Origin: Siphonodentalium dalli
Lineage: Eukaryota; Mollusca; Scaphopoda; Gadilida; Siphonodentaliidae
Assembly: GCA_032622095.1 (NCBI GenBank)
Contig: CP136066.1
Span: 229,034,961-229,098,960, forward strand
Reading direction: 5' to 3'
Length of the DNA: 64,000 nucleotides
Shown here: positions 12,178 through 24,414 of the stretch, in pieces
Layout: each line of letters starts with the position of its first letter
Position numbering within the stretch: position 1 is the first letter of the stretch
Made by a program: the position numbers and the translations under genes
The notes under the pieces: generated by a model
What the model was told of the DNA's origin: nothing
What the model saw: only the letters and a program-made list of their open reading frames with translations
Database searches by the model: none

Positions 12178-12775
12178 ACATTGTATACTAGTATGCAGTA
12201 GTAACCTGCAGGGAGCCCCACCCATTATATTTGAACGCATACGTCAGTCTGTTCTCCTGAATATAAGCTCTTATTTCAAAAACACAAATAACTTCATAAC
12301 GACATTATTTGAATCTGAATTACGCTCTATATGAATCTTAATCGACTTACCAGATGTACACTCTTTATAATGTGTTTTCACTGTGGTCTGCGCCAAAACA
12401 AAACGGAATTGCGGGTATAAGTCCACTATGAGCTAATTTCAGAATAAAATAAATCCAATATGAACCTATGTGACTGTGATGTAATATAAAACAAGAATGA
12501 CAATTCATAACCTGAGAATTTTTTTTAAATGTTAAAAACATCCTGAGATAGAATTAAAATGTTAAACAGATCCTGAGAAAAATGTTTAAAACCTGTCCGG
12601 TTTGGGGAGGTTTTACTGCAGATAAAACTAACAACAAGGGCCGATTCGTTCCATAAACATCATATTGTGTTACCGAGCCCGTAGATTCTAAATAAGCCAA
12701 ACACATTAGACATTCCCGCCAATGAAACAATGTATAACAACAATGCAGATGACAAACAATCTACTCCATTTTCAG

Positions 12776-12816
12776 ACAGCGAGAGCGAGGAAAGTGAAGA
12801 TGATGGAAACGACTAG
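12776..12816 (+). CDS. Probable terminal exon of the astacin-like gene (acidic tail)
   Basis: After an acceptor CTCCATTTTCAG the frame required by the previous exon (phase 1) reads DSESEESEDDGND and then TAG (12814-12816). A 116-nt region after the stop leads to AATAAA at 12932-12937, as expected for a last exon. The exon is only 41 nt, so the match could be chance. The correct phase, the stop and the polyadenylation signal together make it plausible. The acidic Ser/Glu/Asp tail has no function I can name. Confidence 0.5.
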
Positions 12817-12836
12817 AGAGGAATTCTACCAACAGT

Positions 12837-12921
12837 CGCATGTGACACCCCATGAACAACAACACTCTGGACTAATTTCGCATGTGACACACCCCATGAA
12901 CAACAACACTCTGGACTAATT
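12837..12921. repeat. ~43-bp direct duplication in the 3' UTR
   Basis: Two adjacent copies of CGCATGTGACAC...CCCATGAACAACAACACTCT, lying between the proposed stop codon and AATAAA. Confidence 0.85.
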
Positions 12922-12931
12922 TTAGTGTCAC

Positions 12932-12937
12932 AATAAA
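12932..12937 (+). promoter_or_regulatory. Polyadenylation signal AATAAA
   Basis: AATAAA lies 116 nt after the proposed stop of the astacin-like gene. This is the only strong signal near it. Confidence 0.5.
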
Positions 12938-12949
12938 ATCATGAGCAAG

Positions 12950-13386
12950 CAACATCTCAATACTCACTCAATGTCCATTGCTGGAAACCTGTTTACAATC
13001 ATTTAAATCCATTGAAAGATCCCAAATATTTTTCACGTGATACGCCACTAGACATATTTGTACTATACCAAACAAACCTTTCCTCCCAGAAGTGCATGGT
13101 CATCGATTCACGATCATGAATTAGACTGATAAGAACTGCAAACAATGGTTCATTGAAATGTGAATTGAATATTACTTCATTATGGAAATTTGAAAAATGG
13201 TACATCGTGTTGGCATTCAAATGACTCTAAGTTACAGCCGCTGACCAATGCCAATACAAACATCCTGGTGATTATAGCGACTGGTTATGTATAGCCATTG
13301 TAGGTATACACGTTTGTGTGGTATTTGTGCAGGCATTTCGGGATAGGAAACCATAGGGTGCCAGAATATGACCGGCAACATGCGTA
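12950..13386. other. Non-coding, nothing recognised
   Basis: Intergenic sequence after the proposed 3' end of the astacin-like gene. Short ORFs have no recognisable motif. Confidence 0.4.
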
Positions 13387-13805
13387 CTCTCGGGCTCCAA
13401 ATAAAAGTGCAGGCCCCAATAATAGTGCAGGGGGGAATTTCATTGAAAGTTAATAAAAGTGCAGACCCAAATAATAGTGCAGGGGAAACTCTGAGCAAAA
13501 CATCAAATGTTAAACATATTATTTTTACAGTTCGTGTATGTCAAGTATAGGAATCAACATAGTACGGTATGTGTCATGTGGTGTTTTATTCAGTATTTAA
13601 ATGTTCACATGTGTGTCATATACATGCATAAAGATATAAACTCATCATTTTGGTATCAGTCATATAGAAATCTTGAGTTTGTGCTGATTTCAATTTTCAT
13701 AGCCTCAAAATTAATAAACGTGCAGACCCAGATAAGCACTGTGCAGGGGGGAAATTTCCCAAGAAAATAATAAACGTGCATGCATGTTTATTTGGAGCCC
13801 AAGAG
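13387..13805. mobile_element. 419-bp MITE with TA target duplication
   Basis: Terminal inverted repeats CTCTCGGGCTCCAAATAAA (left) and CTCTTGGGCTCCAAATAAA (right, complemented), flanked on both sides by TA. Tc1/mariner-like target preference. Internal AAATAAAAGTGCAG motifs repeat near the left end. A second copy with the same ends and TA duplication is at 52429-54216. No transposase ORF. Confidence 0.85.
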
Positions 13806-14439
13806 TATGGAACGCATTTTTACCAAAGCTAACGAACTGCCCGTAGTTCCACATATAACGGTGCTTCGAAGACCTGTATGATTGATTCTTGCTCGATAAA
13901 AACATATTATTTACAGGCACATTTAGGTAGTATCGCTACATGTAGAACTAGAGATTTATCGTGTATTTAGCTGTGGTATAGACTCATTTTGCAAGTATTT
14001 GCGTCCATATTCTGACACATTGTATTTATCTTGCTGTATCGAAATGCAAGCAAAACAAATGCCAGGCAAATTTCCGAGTGTGTGAGCGCGGACTAAGTCA
14101 TGGCATGTAACTTTAATTAATATGATCATACATGACACGTAGCGGGGCAACCATATGCGATGATTTGTCGGATCCAGTTACTTTGTTTTGGTGGTGATTA
14201 ACTCGGAACATTCTCGATGCCAAATTAAGCATCACCCCAGTTAGAACGGACATGGTGCAAGTTACTTGTATATGTGGACTATGGTAGGTCTCGGCGGCAC
14301 TATGTACTCTATACAGTTCAATGGGTCGGGTCTGTGTGACACGAGACAGAACACATTGTATTCAGTAAACAGCTCCTGTTAACATGCACATCTCCAAATC
14401 TCGATTTTACCCACAATTTCACTCGTCTTCTGTGTTACT
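13806..14439. other. Non-coding, nothing recognised
   Basis: No motif-bearing ORF, tandem repeat or RNA gene seen. Confidence 0.4.
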
Positions 14440-14866
14440 GGCTGGTGGGCCCGACTTCATCCGGGCTATTCGTCCGGGCTATTTGGTGATTTCTTTGCCA
14501 GAAACAAGACTATATGAGCGTATATGAACAAGGACACGGTCACATGCGAAATTGGACCAGATTTAGTGTAAACATATTTTTATTTCCAAACCAAATAATT
14601 GACATAATACACAGATGACATAAATATACAACATATAAGAGTTAATTTTGGAAATGAGGATCAGACAACATGCCCGAGGGCTTATATGAAGTCTTCTCCT
14701 CTTTGGCGACATGTCCCTTCCTCAATAAGTGAGGGAGGGTATCGATCAGACGGGAAGGGAATGAAATAATGGTTTAGGAGGAGTAGAGATATATAACTAC
14801 ATTTGAGTTAGGGATGGAAAAAGGAAGAATAAAGTGTTAGGAATAGCATGATGTAGGGAGAGAGAG

Positions 14867-14934
<68 letters not shown>

Positions 14935-15393
14935 GATAGAAATAGAGAGAGAGAGAGCAAGAGGGTGAGAGAGCAGAAGACGTGGGGACAGATGAATCGT
15001 GAAATGATGACAGCGGTGGGGAATAATTGAGTTGTTGCGTGGTTACAATTATGCTCGTCTATAGTAAGTTGCATGCGTCAGAAGCCATGGGAGGGGGTCA
15101 ATCACGTTGGCTGTTAACTGGTTCCATTCGTCAAAAAGTCATCAATTGAACAGACACACACGGCTACGAGTGTTCATAATCAAATTATGTCGTGGAATAT
15201 CTATATTTCGTGAGAACAAGTACGTATTCAGCAGCACTAACCCGAAACAGGACAATTCCCATTTCAAGGGTGTTCACTGTGAATTTCGGAGCATCCCTCA
15301 TGTGGAATCGTTTCACGTATGTGCAGGGTAATAGCAAGTAAGTAATATACAAAGGAATCGTTATAGGAAGGCATTTAGTGCTACATATATTCT
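14440..15393. repeat. Diverged, internally deleted copy of part of the 6.2-kb unit
   Basis: It starts with CTGGCTGGTGGGCCCGACTT (compare 18171), then the segment around CCCGAGGGCTTATATGAAGT (compare 19640) and a GA microsatellite (14857-14957). It then has GATGCTCGTCTATAGT-like sequence and CCATGGGAGGGGGTCAA (compare 19980) and joins the first complete unit. Clearly related to 18171-21063 but much more diverged than units 1-3 are from each other, so an older duplication. Confidence 0.7.
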
Positions 15394-15455
15394 GGGGAAT
15401 ATCTTGCTGCCGCATAACGCGACCGGAATCCAAAGCAATTTGTTACTCGTTCAAA

Positions 15456-17780
15456 TCATGGGAATCTTTTTGTTTTCATAATATATGTCTGTACTGCATT
15501 AAATATTTGTTTGTTTTCACGAAGACTAAGCTCCCTTGATCCCCGTAATATAGTATTCTCAGATAGGACAACATTGGGTAGTGAATCATATAGTTCCCGT
15601 CTGGCCTCTTGATAAAATGTACACTCAAAGAGATAGTGGTAAGTTGTCTCGAGTTCCCCACATAAACAGAAGGGGAATTGTTTTACATGATTGTCTGTCA
15701 GGTCAGAACTCAGGTGGCTGCAGTTCAGTCTTAACCGGGTATGAAGGATATGAGATTTACGGCTTTTTCTATGATAAAAATACGCAGGTGGACGTATATT
15801 GTCACTGTTGAGTTTCTTTTTGAAATCTTCGATTGTTCTGGTGCCCTTTGTAGTTTCCGGCAGTTTGTTCCATTCAGTAATTGCAGATGGTAAGAAAGAT
15901 TCCATATAATAGTCATAGTTAATATTCGAGGGTAGTCTTATATGTTCAAATCTGAAGTTGTATCTGGAATTATTTGCCTGGATTGGTCGTACATAATTTC
16001 TTAAAATTGATGGAGCAGTTCCACGTATTATTTTAAAAAATTGACATAGCTTGTGTTTTCTACGACGTGAGGAGAGGAGTTCCCAGCCAGTTTCTGATAA
16101 AAGACGCTCGTTACTCGTACTGATGTTTGCACCTGTTACTATTCGGGCCATTTCGTACTGAACCTTTTCAATGTCATCACTAAGATAATTAGGGCAGTTA
16201 TCCCAAACAGGGGAGGCATATTCCAGTATTGGTCGGACAAATGTGTAATGTATTTTTTCAAGCGTTACTCTGCTTAGCCTGTATCTATGTTTACGTACTA
16301 AGTTTACTCGACTCCACACTTTATCAAGCATATATTTGATGTGGATTCCCCATGAGCCCATGTTGTCGAAAGTAAGTCCCAGGTGTTTATGGCTGTCAAC
16401 CTCAACAATTGTCGCGGCTCCCATGGTCAGAGGTGGGTGGTATACTGATGTTTCTTTCCTGGATATTAAGAGAGCTTCAGTTTTTAGGGGATTGAATTTT
16501 ACAAGCCATTCTTATGCCCAACACATGAGAGTGTCGAGGTCATCGTTGATTAGTTTTGCGGCCATAGTGGGGTCTTCGATAGTGAGAAATAGAGAGGTAT
16601 CATCTGCAAATAGACGAATGTTGCACCGTATATTTTCGGTTATATCATTAATATAAATTAAAAACAGAAGAGGGCCTAATACTAATCCTTGTGGGACACC
16701 GGCTGTTACATCTTGTAATTCCGAATGTGTGCCGTTTATGACAACTTGTTGTTGCCTACAATCAAGATACGATTTCATTAAGTTATACAAGTTTCCTCTT
16801 ATACCCATTTTCGTCAGTTTGTTCAAGAGGCCACGGTGCCAGACTTTATCGAATGCTTTACTTATGTCGCAGAATATACACCGGACCTCTTTTCCGTCGT
16901 CTAGTGATCGACATATATTGTCATATATTTCGGTAAGTTGGACAACTGTAGAGTCATTGCGCATGAAACCAGCTTGGTAAAAGGATAGGAGTTTGTTTTT
17001 ATCAAGAAATTCCCATAGATATTTATAAATGCATTTTTCATAGACCTTTGAGACGCAGCTTAGTAATGAAATTGGTCGATAATTTGATACAAGACTGGGA
17101 TCACCGCTCTTGAATATAGGTGTAACATGGGAACGCTTCCACTGAGGTGGGTAGTAGCTGTTTTCGGTAAATATTTTAAAATAGTATTCCAGAGGTTTAC
17201 AGAGCGAGGAGGCGCAATTTTTCAAAACTCTCGGACTTATTCCGTCGGGCCCACTTGACTTAGATATTTTGAGACCTTTTAACGCTTTGTAAATGTCAGG
17301 GGTTGTGATTTTTATATCGCTTAACGTGGATATGGAGTTATCAGGATCGAACACTGGTAGGCGTTTCCCGACATCATCAACTGATGAAATATTACAAAAA
17401 TAGGTATTGAATGCATTTGCTTTTTCAGTTGGTGAGATCAGGAAATCGCCGTTTATGTTTAAGGGGGGTATTGATCGATCACTGGTTGCAAATACTACTT
17501 TTTGAAGGGTTTTCCACCAAGATGACTGGTCATTTGATGGGTTATTCAGTGTATTTTCATTATTGGTGTCATAATCACGTTTGCTTTTTCTAATAGCCGA
17601 TGTAGTTTCATTACGTTTAGATCGAAAATTTGCCCATGTTTTTGGTGTGTTTTGCTTGTTAGCTATCTTATATAAACAGCGTTTTATAACGAGTGAAAAT
17701 GCATCACCGAGAGGTTCTTTTGTTTGGTAAGGGGACGTCCTTGAACTTCGTTCGCTGCAACGCGATTGGTCAGTTACCAC
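15456..17780 (-). pseudogene. LINE reverse transcriptase, 5'-truncated, one in-frame stop (unit 1)
   Basis: CR1/Jockey-type non-LTR retrotransposon. From the 17780 end: a linker with W.NFRSKRNETTSAIRKSKRDY, then the RT domain with SSGPDGISPRVL, NYRPISLLSCVSKVYEK, the A motif CDISKAFDKVWH, B motif GVPQGLVLGPLLF and the catalytic LFADDTSLF. After one TAA (16512-16514) the same frame continues through the thumb (HLGLTFDN, RPILEYASPVWDNC) to a C-terminal C-x-C...H..C motif (CLCGELETTYHYLFEC). The AP-endonuclease domain is missing, so the copy is dead. Of the four LINE copies it is the most complete, because units 2-4 also carry an insertion. Confidence 0.93.
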
Positions 17781-18170
17781 TGTCTGTCAATAATCTGAGG
17801 TTCGTCAATTGTGATACACTTAGTTGATCAGCACTGGGAAATGATACTAAATAAACACGGAATCGATGTGTATCTTTTCCTAGCATCACTCGCACCAACA
17901 TATCTGATGACAATTTTCCTCGGAGGTCACATGCCGTCGCTCTCCGAACATATCTACGATATATTGGACTTGATTATCATATAGACACAAGTATCTTCTT
18001 GCTATATATATGTAATATGATCACAAACATCAATTCGGACAATGTTTTCCAGCGTTTTTCATAAATACACCAACATGTACTCTTGTGTGTGTCAGAATGC
18101 TATCAGAATGATTCTTATAATGCATGGACTATCTCAGAAATGGTGTTAAACTGTATATTTATATATGTAC
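17781..18170. other. Non-coding spacer of the repeat unit
   Basis: Sequence between the 5' break of the LINE and the next repeat, with AT-rich stretches. Present in all three units. Nothing recognised. Confidence 0.5.
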
Positions 18171-19015
18171 TAGCTGGTGGACCCGACTTCGTCCGGGCTG
18201 TTTCCCCTCTGCTTTTCGGAGAATTGCGCAATTTGACCTTGAATTGCTGGTGGAGCCGACTTCGTCCGGGCTATTTCCCCTCTGCTTTTCGATGAATTGC
18301 GCGATTTGACCTTGAATTGACCATTTTGAAGGTCAAGGTCAGGTCTGGATCACGATTTGACCCGTCCAAAACACCCCCGGACAAAAGTACCCGACAAAAG
18401 AACCCGTCGAAATACATCCGGTTTTACCCGACTTGACCTTGAATTGACCATATTGAAGGTCAAGGTCACGTCGGGGTCACGATTTGACCCGTCCAAAACA
18501 CTCCGTGGACAAAAGTAACCCTATCTATCAAATTTCGTCAAAATCTGTCCGTTTTACCTCATTTGACCTTCAATTGACCCTTCTAAAGGTCAAGGTCAGG
18601 TCGGGGTAACGATTTGACCCGTCCAAAAGACTGCCTGTCCAAAAGTAACTCTATGTATCAAATGTCGTCGAAATCCGTCTGTTTGACCCGATTTGACCTT
18701 GAATTTACCTTTTTGAAGGTCAAGGTCAGGTCGGGGTAACGATTTGACCCGTCCAAAAGACTGCCCGTCCAAAGTAACTCTAGGTATCAAATTTCGTCGA
18801 AATCCGTCCCGTTTTACCCGATTTGACCTTGAATTGACCTTTTTGAAGGTCAGGCCGGGGTCACGATTGACCCGTCCAAAACCATCCCTGGAAAAAATTA
18901 CCCCTAGGTATCAAATTTCGTCAAAATTCGTCGGGCAGTTTTCCCGGCCATAGCTAACAGACAAACAGACAGACCGACAGACAGACAAACAGAAGTCCCA
19001 AAATATATATTAGAT
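18171..19015 (+). repeat. Minisatellite-bearing interspersed repeat with AGGTCA half-sites (unit 1)
   Basis: Starts TAGCTGGTGGACCCGACTTC, contains about five ~120-bp internal repeats (TTTGACCTTGAATTGACC ... GAAGGTCAAGGTCAGGTC ... GATTTGACCCGTCCAAAA ... ATCAAATTTCGTC), and ends with a GACAGACA tract and GTCCCAAAATATATATTAGA. Head and tail resemble RTE-derived or other non-autonomous retroposons common in molluscs and insects. Same family at 5253, 24415, 30640 and 39411. No coding function; ORFs here are repeat translations. Confidence 0.85.
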
Positions 19016-19620
19016 TATAACCCATGTAAATATCTACTCTCCCACGAGGAGGCAATAAAAAATATATATATACCATACATGTATAAGTTATCACCTGGAA
19101 AACAAATTAAGCCCAAATTTGATCAAGAGCACGCCGTCTGGGCGTATGCACAGTACGCCCTTTCTGGAGTAAAGTGGGGCAAGGTTTAATTCATTCGTTT
19201 GAAACTTGGTTCAGTTCACTCGATTCAATCTAAAGTTATCATCTGGAAACCGCATATCAGGTAAAATCTGAGTCGAAAAAGGGGCATAACTCAGTCAAAA
19301 TCATGCGGACAAAACCCATATTCGATCTTAATCTGTATTTTGGGGTGGTAAACTAACATACCGAATTTGGTTCAGTTCACTCTATTCAATCAAAGTTATC
19401 ATCCGGAAACCGCAAATCAGGTGAAATATAAGTCGAAAAAGGGGCATAACTCTGTCAAAATCATGCGGACGAAACCCATATTAGAACTTGATCTGTATTT
19501 TGGTGTGTTAAACTAACGTACCAAATTTGGTATAAACATAATTTATTCCAATCAAAATAATAACATATTTAAACATTTGACAAACATTTGACAGTAAGGT
19601 AGAATATAAGTGATCGATCG
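19016..19620. repeat. ~161-bp interspersed repeats (unit 1)
   Basis: Copies of AAAGTTATCATC.GGAAACCG ... AAAAAGGGGCATAACTC ... ATGCGGACAAAACCCATATT ... at ~161-bp spacing. Same family at 21445, 27660, 33890 and 35020-36105. Confidence 0.8.
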
Positions 19621-19741
19621 ATTGGAAAGGGGATTAAACAACAAGCCCAAGGGCTTTTATTAAGTTTGCTCCCTTTTTGTTTCGCGCCCGCTGTTCATTA
19701 AGTGTAGAGGGGCGGGGTCGGACGGGAAGGAATGAATATAT

Positions 19742-19813
19742 TATGAGAGAGAGAGATATATATAGTGACAGAGATAGAGAGAGGACCAGAGAGAGAGAGA
19801 GAGAGCGAGAGAG

Positions 19814-19862
<49 letters not shown>
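19742..19862. repeat. GA microsatellite (unit 1)
   Basis: A (GA)n tract with a few interruptions. The equivalent tracts at 25988-26081 and 32215-32308 are shorter, so copy number has changed since duplication. Arg/Glu or Leu/Ser ORFs across it are artefacts. Confidence 0.95.
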
Positions 19863-19866
<4 letters not shown>

Positions 19867-19967
19867 AAGGGGATGAGCTGCTGGAAGAGGGGACAGTGGT
19901 GAGGAGTTTTCAATAATTCAGTTGGGTTGTTGCGTAATAATAATGATGCTCGTCTATAGTATTCTTT

Positions 19968-20456
19968 GTGCGTCAGGTGCCATGGGAGGGGGTCAACCAC
20001 AGTCTATGTAAACATACACTCAGATTCATACTGATACTGAGTCTATTGCATTCCCATCAACTTTTCATTTCTGAACGGTTGCGGGCTTCCCCCAAATTAC
20101 GTCACGCCGCGCTAAATATTAATCTGAAATTAGTTGTGATTGACAGGTGTAAACATGGTCACGTGCCAGTGCCGTCATGGCCGCTTCAACCCTGTGAAGC
20201 CGATTCTAAGAATAGTTGCAGGGTTTGTGACTTTTCGTTCGGCGGTTGTTTTACTGACAATAAAGGGAAACAGCTTCCGGGATCCAAAATAAAATGTACA
20301 ATAACTAAGACAGATCTACTTGAAATTATAAAATATGTCAATTTATGTGGATTTCTTGGACTCAGAACGAATTATTTTTTAGATTGGCCAGGCGATTTGT
20401 CGCCCATGTTGTCAAAAAATAACACAAATCAACGGCCACGAATCAAAAATACATGA
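19968..20456 (+). CDS. Unrecognised 162-codon ORF (unit 1)
   Basis: Open for 162 codons, and present nearly unchanged at 26183 and 32412. The product has scattered Cys (SCRVCDFSFGGC) and no motif I recognise. The N-terminal third is translated from a repeat edge and is unlikely to be real. Conservation between units only reflects recent duplication, so it is not evidence of selection. Could be an exon fragment carried with the segment. Confidence 0.2.
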   Translation: MRQVPWEGVNHSLCKHTLRFILILSLLHSHQLFISERLRASPKLRHAALNINLKLVVIDRCKHGHVPVPSWPLQPCEADSKNSCRVCDFSFGGCFTDNKGKQLPGSKIKCTITKTDLLEIIKYVNLCGFLGLRTNYFLDWPGDLSPMLSKNNTNQRPRIKNT

Positions 20457-20480
20457 ATGTCGGGACTATCTGATAAAACA

Positions 20481-20758
20481 ACTACAGAACTAAAAAAAAG
20501 TACCTTGACATAACAAAACGATCTATCAGTTCCCCAGTACCGACAGTAGCACCACCGCAGCCAAAACGAACGAAGAGCAACACAATTCTACCACCAACGC
20601 CACCGACACCCATCCGACCTTACACAGTCGTATTATTAGCTCCAAAGATTGTACCAGTTGTACCCAAATTACAGTTGCCTGCAATCCAAATTCCGGTGAT
20701 TCTTGATTTTAAACTTTCGATCGCTCGTCAACAATCTACTTTATTTGTCGATTTGTGA
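20481..20758 (+). CDS. Possible Pro-rich exon without start codon (unit 1)
   Basis: An open frame between TAA near 20478 and TGA at 20756-20758 has no ATG but reads as low-complexity coding sequence: PVPTVAPPQPKRTKSNT, then LPPTPPTPIRPYTVVLLAPK, then VPVVPKLQLPAIQIPVIL. Composition and lack of stops suggest a captured exon or the tail of a broken gene. Equivalent frames follow the ORFs at 26183 and 32412. Function unknown. Confidence 0.25.
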
Positions 20759-21133
20759 ATTTCTCTTCCGGTATAACATGACGTCATGGATACTATTTTA
20801 ACAACCTTTAGCCACACCTTCGGAATTTCCACACCAAGAGCACGTGACATGTTACTAGTTTTTTATTATTGGGGCACACATTTCTTAGAGCTAAGTTTTG
20901 ATTGGCGGTAATTACAAGGAATCCCGGGTTTGGGAAATGAAAACTGAACGAAAGGTCGTCAGACCCACTATTTTTATATGTGGGTATGTAGTTTACTCCA
21001 GACTGGGTCAATCGCATCTATTAATTGGTTACATCCGTCAATAAGTAGTTAAACATGTATAGTGGGGAATATCATGCTGCCGCATAACTCGACCGGAATC
21101 CAAAGCAATTCGTTATCCGTGCATGTGATAGAA

Positions 21134-24024
21134 TCATGGGAATCTTTTTGTTCTCATGATATATGTCTGTACAGCATTAAATATTTGTTTGTTTTCGCGA
21201 AGGCTAAGCTCTCGTGATCCACGCACTAGAGTGTTCTCAGATAGGGCAACATTTGGTAGGGAGTCAAATACATGTAGTTCTCTTCTGGGCTCTTGATAAA
21301 ATGTACACTCAGAGCGATAATGGTAAGTCGTCTCAAGTTCCCCACATAGACAGAAGGGGATTTTTTTTACATCAGTATCTGTCAGGTCACCACTCAGGTG
21401 GCTACAGTTCAGTCTTAATCGGGTATGAAGGATATGAGATTTACAGTCAAAATATAACCTCAAATTGGCACAAAATGAAGAAAATTACAAGAAAAATTGA
21501 ATTTTCTAAGTCGAAAATCCCATAACTCTGAGAAAATCATCGGATCAAATACGTACTTGACCTGTATCTTGATATGACTATCCATATAAAAACGGTATTT
21601 TGCAATTAAAGGATCCAAACTTGAGATATCATCCAGAAACCGAAAAAGTGAGAAATTTTTTAAGTAAAAAAAGTCGAAAAAGGGCCACAACTCTCGTATA
21701 AATGGGCGGAGCACACCCATATTCGAACTTGACCTGTACATAAAGCTGATAAACTCACATAACAAATTTGGTTCAGATATGATCACACAAACTGAAGTTA
21801 TTATCCAGAAACAGTAAAAAAAGTAAAAAAAGGGCCATAACTCTCGCAAAAATGGGCGGAGCAAACCCATATTCGAACTTGACCTGTATTTTGGTCTGAT
21901 AAACTCACCTATGAAATTTGCTTTTGATCTAATAACCGAAACTAAAGTTATCATCCGGAAACCATTTCCGGACGCACGGACGGACACACGGACACACGGA
22001 CGCACGGAGGGACACCGGCTATTTTAATGGGCAGGTGGACGCATAGTGTCACTGTTGAGTTCCTTTTTGAAGTCTTCGAGTGTACTGCTGCCCTTTGTAG
22101 ATTCCGGTAGTTTGTTCCATTCAGTTATTGCCGATGGTAAGAACGAATCCATATAATAGTCATAGTTAATATTGGAGGGTAGTCTTATGTGTTCAAATCT
22201 GAAGTTATATCTGGAATTATTTGCCTGGATTGGTCGTACATAGCTTCTTAAGATTGATGGGGCAGTTCCGCGCGCGTATCATTTAAAAAAAATTGGCACA
22301 GCTTGTGTTTTCTACGACGTGAGGAGAGGCGTTCCCAGCCAGTTTCTGATAAAAGACGCGCGTTACTCGTACTGATGGTTGTACCTGTTACTATTCGGGC
22401 CATTTCGTATTGGACCTTTTCAATGTCATCACTAAGATAATCAGGGCAGTTATCCCAAACAGGGGAGGCATATTCCAGTATAGGTCGGATAAATGTATAA
22501 TGTATTTTTTCAAGCGTTACTCTGCTTAGCCTGTATCTATGTTTACGTACTAAGTTTACTCGACTCCACACTTTATCAAGCATATATTTGATGTGGATTC
22601 CCCATGAGCCCATGTTATCGAAAGTAAGTCCCAGGTGTTTATGGCTGTCAACCTCAACAATTGTCGCGGCTCCCATGGTCAGAGGTGGGTGGTATACTGA
22701 TGTTTCTTTCCTGGATATTAAGAGAGCTTCAGTTTTTAGGGGATTGAATTTTACAAGCCATTCTTATGCCCAACACATGAGAGTCATCGTTGATTAGTTT
22801 TGCGGCCATAGTGGGGTCTTCGATAGTGAGAAATAGAGAGGTATCATCTGCAAAAAGACGAATGTTGCACCGTATATTTTCGGTTATATCATTAATATAA
22901 ATTAAAAACAGAAGAGGGCCTAATACCAATCCTTGTGGGACACCGGCTGTTACATCTTGTAATTCCGAATGTGTGCCGTTTATGACAACTTGTTGTTGCC
23001 TACAATCAAGATACGATTTCATTAAGTTATACAAGTTTCCTCTTATACCCATTTTCGTCAGTTTGTTCAAGAGGCCACGGTGCCAGACTTTATCGAATGC
23101 TTTACTTATGTCGCAGAATATACACCGGACCTCTTTTCCGTCGTCTAGTGATCGACATATATTGTCATATATTTCGGTAAGTTGGACAACTGTAGAGTCA
23201 TTGCGCATGAAACCAGCTTGGTAAAAGGATAGGAGTTTGTTTTTATCAAGAAATTCCCATAGATATTTATAAATGCATTTTTCATAGACCTTTGAGACGC
23301 AGCTTAGTAATGAAATTGGTCGATAATTTGATACAAGACTGGGATCACCGCTCTTGAATATAGGTGTAACATGGGAACGCTTCCACTGAGGTGGGTAGTA
23401 GCTATTTTCGGTAAATATTTTAAAATAGTATTCCAGAGGTTTACAGAGCGAGGAGGCGCAATTTTTCAAAACTCTCGGACTTATTCCGTCGGGCCCACTT
23501 GACTTAGATATTTTGAGACCTTTTAACGCTTTGTAAATGTCAGGGGTTGTGATTTTTATATCGCTTAACGTGGATATGGAGTTATCAGGATCGAACACTG
23601 GTAGGCGTTTCCCGACATCATCAACTGATGAAATATTACAAAAATAGGTATTGAATGCATTTGCTTTTTCAGTTGGTGAGATCAGGAAATCGCCGTTTAT
23701 GTTTAAGGGGGGTATTGATCGATCACTGGTTGCAAATACTACTTTTTGAAGGGTTTTCCACCAAGATGACTGGTCATTTGATGGGTTATTCAGTGTATTT
23801 TCATTATTGGTGTCATAATCACGTTTGCTTTTTCTAATAGCCGATGTAGTTTCATTACGTTTAGATCGAAAATTTGCCCATGTTTTTGGTGTGTTTTGCT
23901 TTTTAGCTATCTTATATAAACAGCGTTTTATAACGAGTGAAAATGCATCACCGAGAGGTTCTTTTGTTTGGTAAGGGGACGTCCTTGAACTTCGTTCGCT
24001 GCAACGCGATTGGTCAGTTACCAC
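21134..24024 (-). pseudogene. LINE reverse transcriptase remnant (unit 2)
   Basis: Same LINE as in unit 1, more damaged. The RT domain (24024 to about 22770) is intact through FADD. An 8-bp deletion near 22790 breaks the frame before the shared stop, a frameshift lies near 22275 (GCGCGCGTATCATTTAAAA), and a ~586-bp insertion of interspersed repeat (21445-22030) splits the C-terminal region from the last ~100 codons (CLCGELETTYHYRSECTF). Confidence 0.93.
21445..22030. repeat. ~586-bp insertion in the LINE (unit 2)
   Basis: Compared with unit 1, the LINE sequence stops at GAGATTTAC (21444) and resumes at GCAGGTGGACG (22031). The insert has ~165-bp repeats with TTCGAACTTGACCTGTAT and AAAGTTATCATCCGGAAACC, and ends with CGGACGCACGGACGGACAC repeats and ACACCGGCTATTTTAATGG. 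The same insert is in units 3 and 4. Confidence 0.85.
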
Positions 24025-24414
24025 TGTCTGTCAATAATCTGAGGTTCGTCAATTGTGATACACTTAGTTGATCAGCACTGGGAAATGATACTAAATAAAC
24101 ACGGAATCGATGTGTATCTTTTCCTAGCATCACTCGCACCAACATATCTGATGACAATTTTCCTCGGAGGTCACATGCCGTCGCTCTCCGAACATATCTA
24201 CGATATATTGGACTTGATTATCATATAGACACAAGTATCTTCTTGCTATATATATGTAATATGATCACAAACATCAATTCGGACAATGTTTTCCAGCGTT
24301 TTTCATAAATACACCAACATGTACTCTTGTGTGTGTCAGAATGCTATCAGAATGATTCTTATAATGCATGGACTATCTCAGAAATGGTGTTAAACTGTAT
24401 ATTTATATATGTAC

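Noticed and set aside
14808-15074. Leu/Ser-repeat protein on the - strand
   Set aside because: Translation of the GA microsatellite; the same applies to the Arg/Glu and Leu/Ser frames near 19.7, 25.9 and 32.2 kb.
21460-22005. 181-codon ORF with repeated YRSSSNMG..RPF.RELWPFF
   Set aside because: Translation of the ~165-bp interspersed repeats inserted in the LINE.
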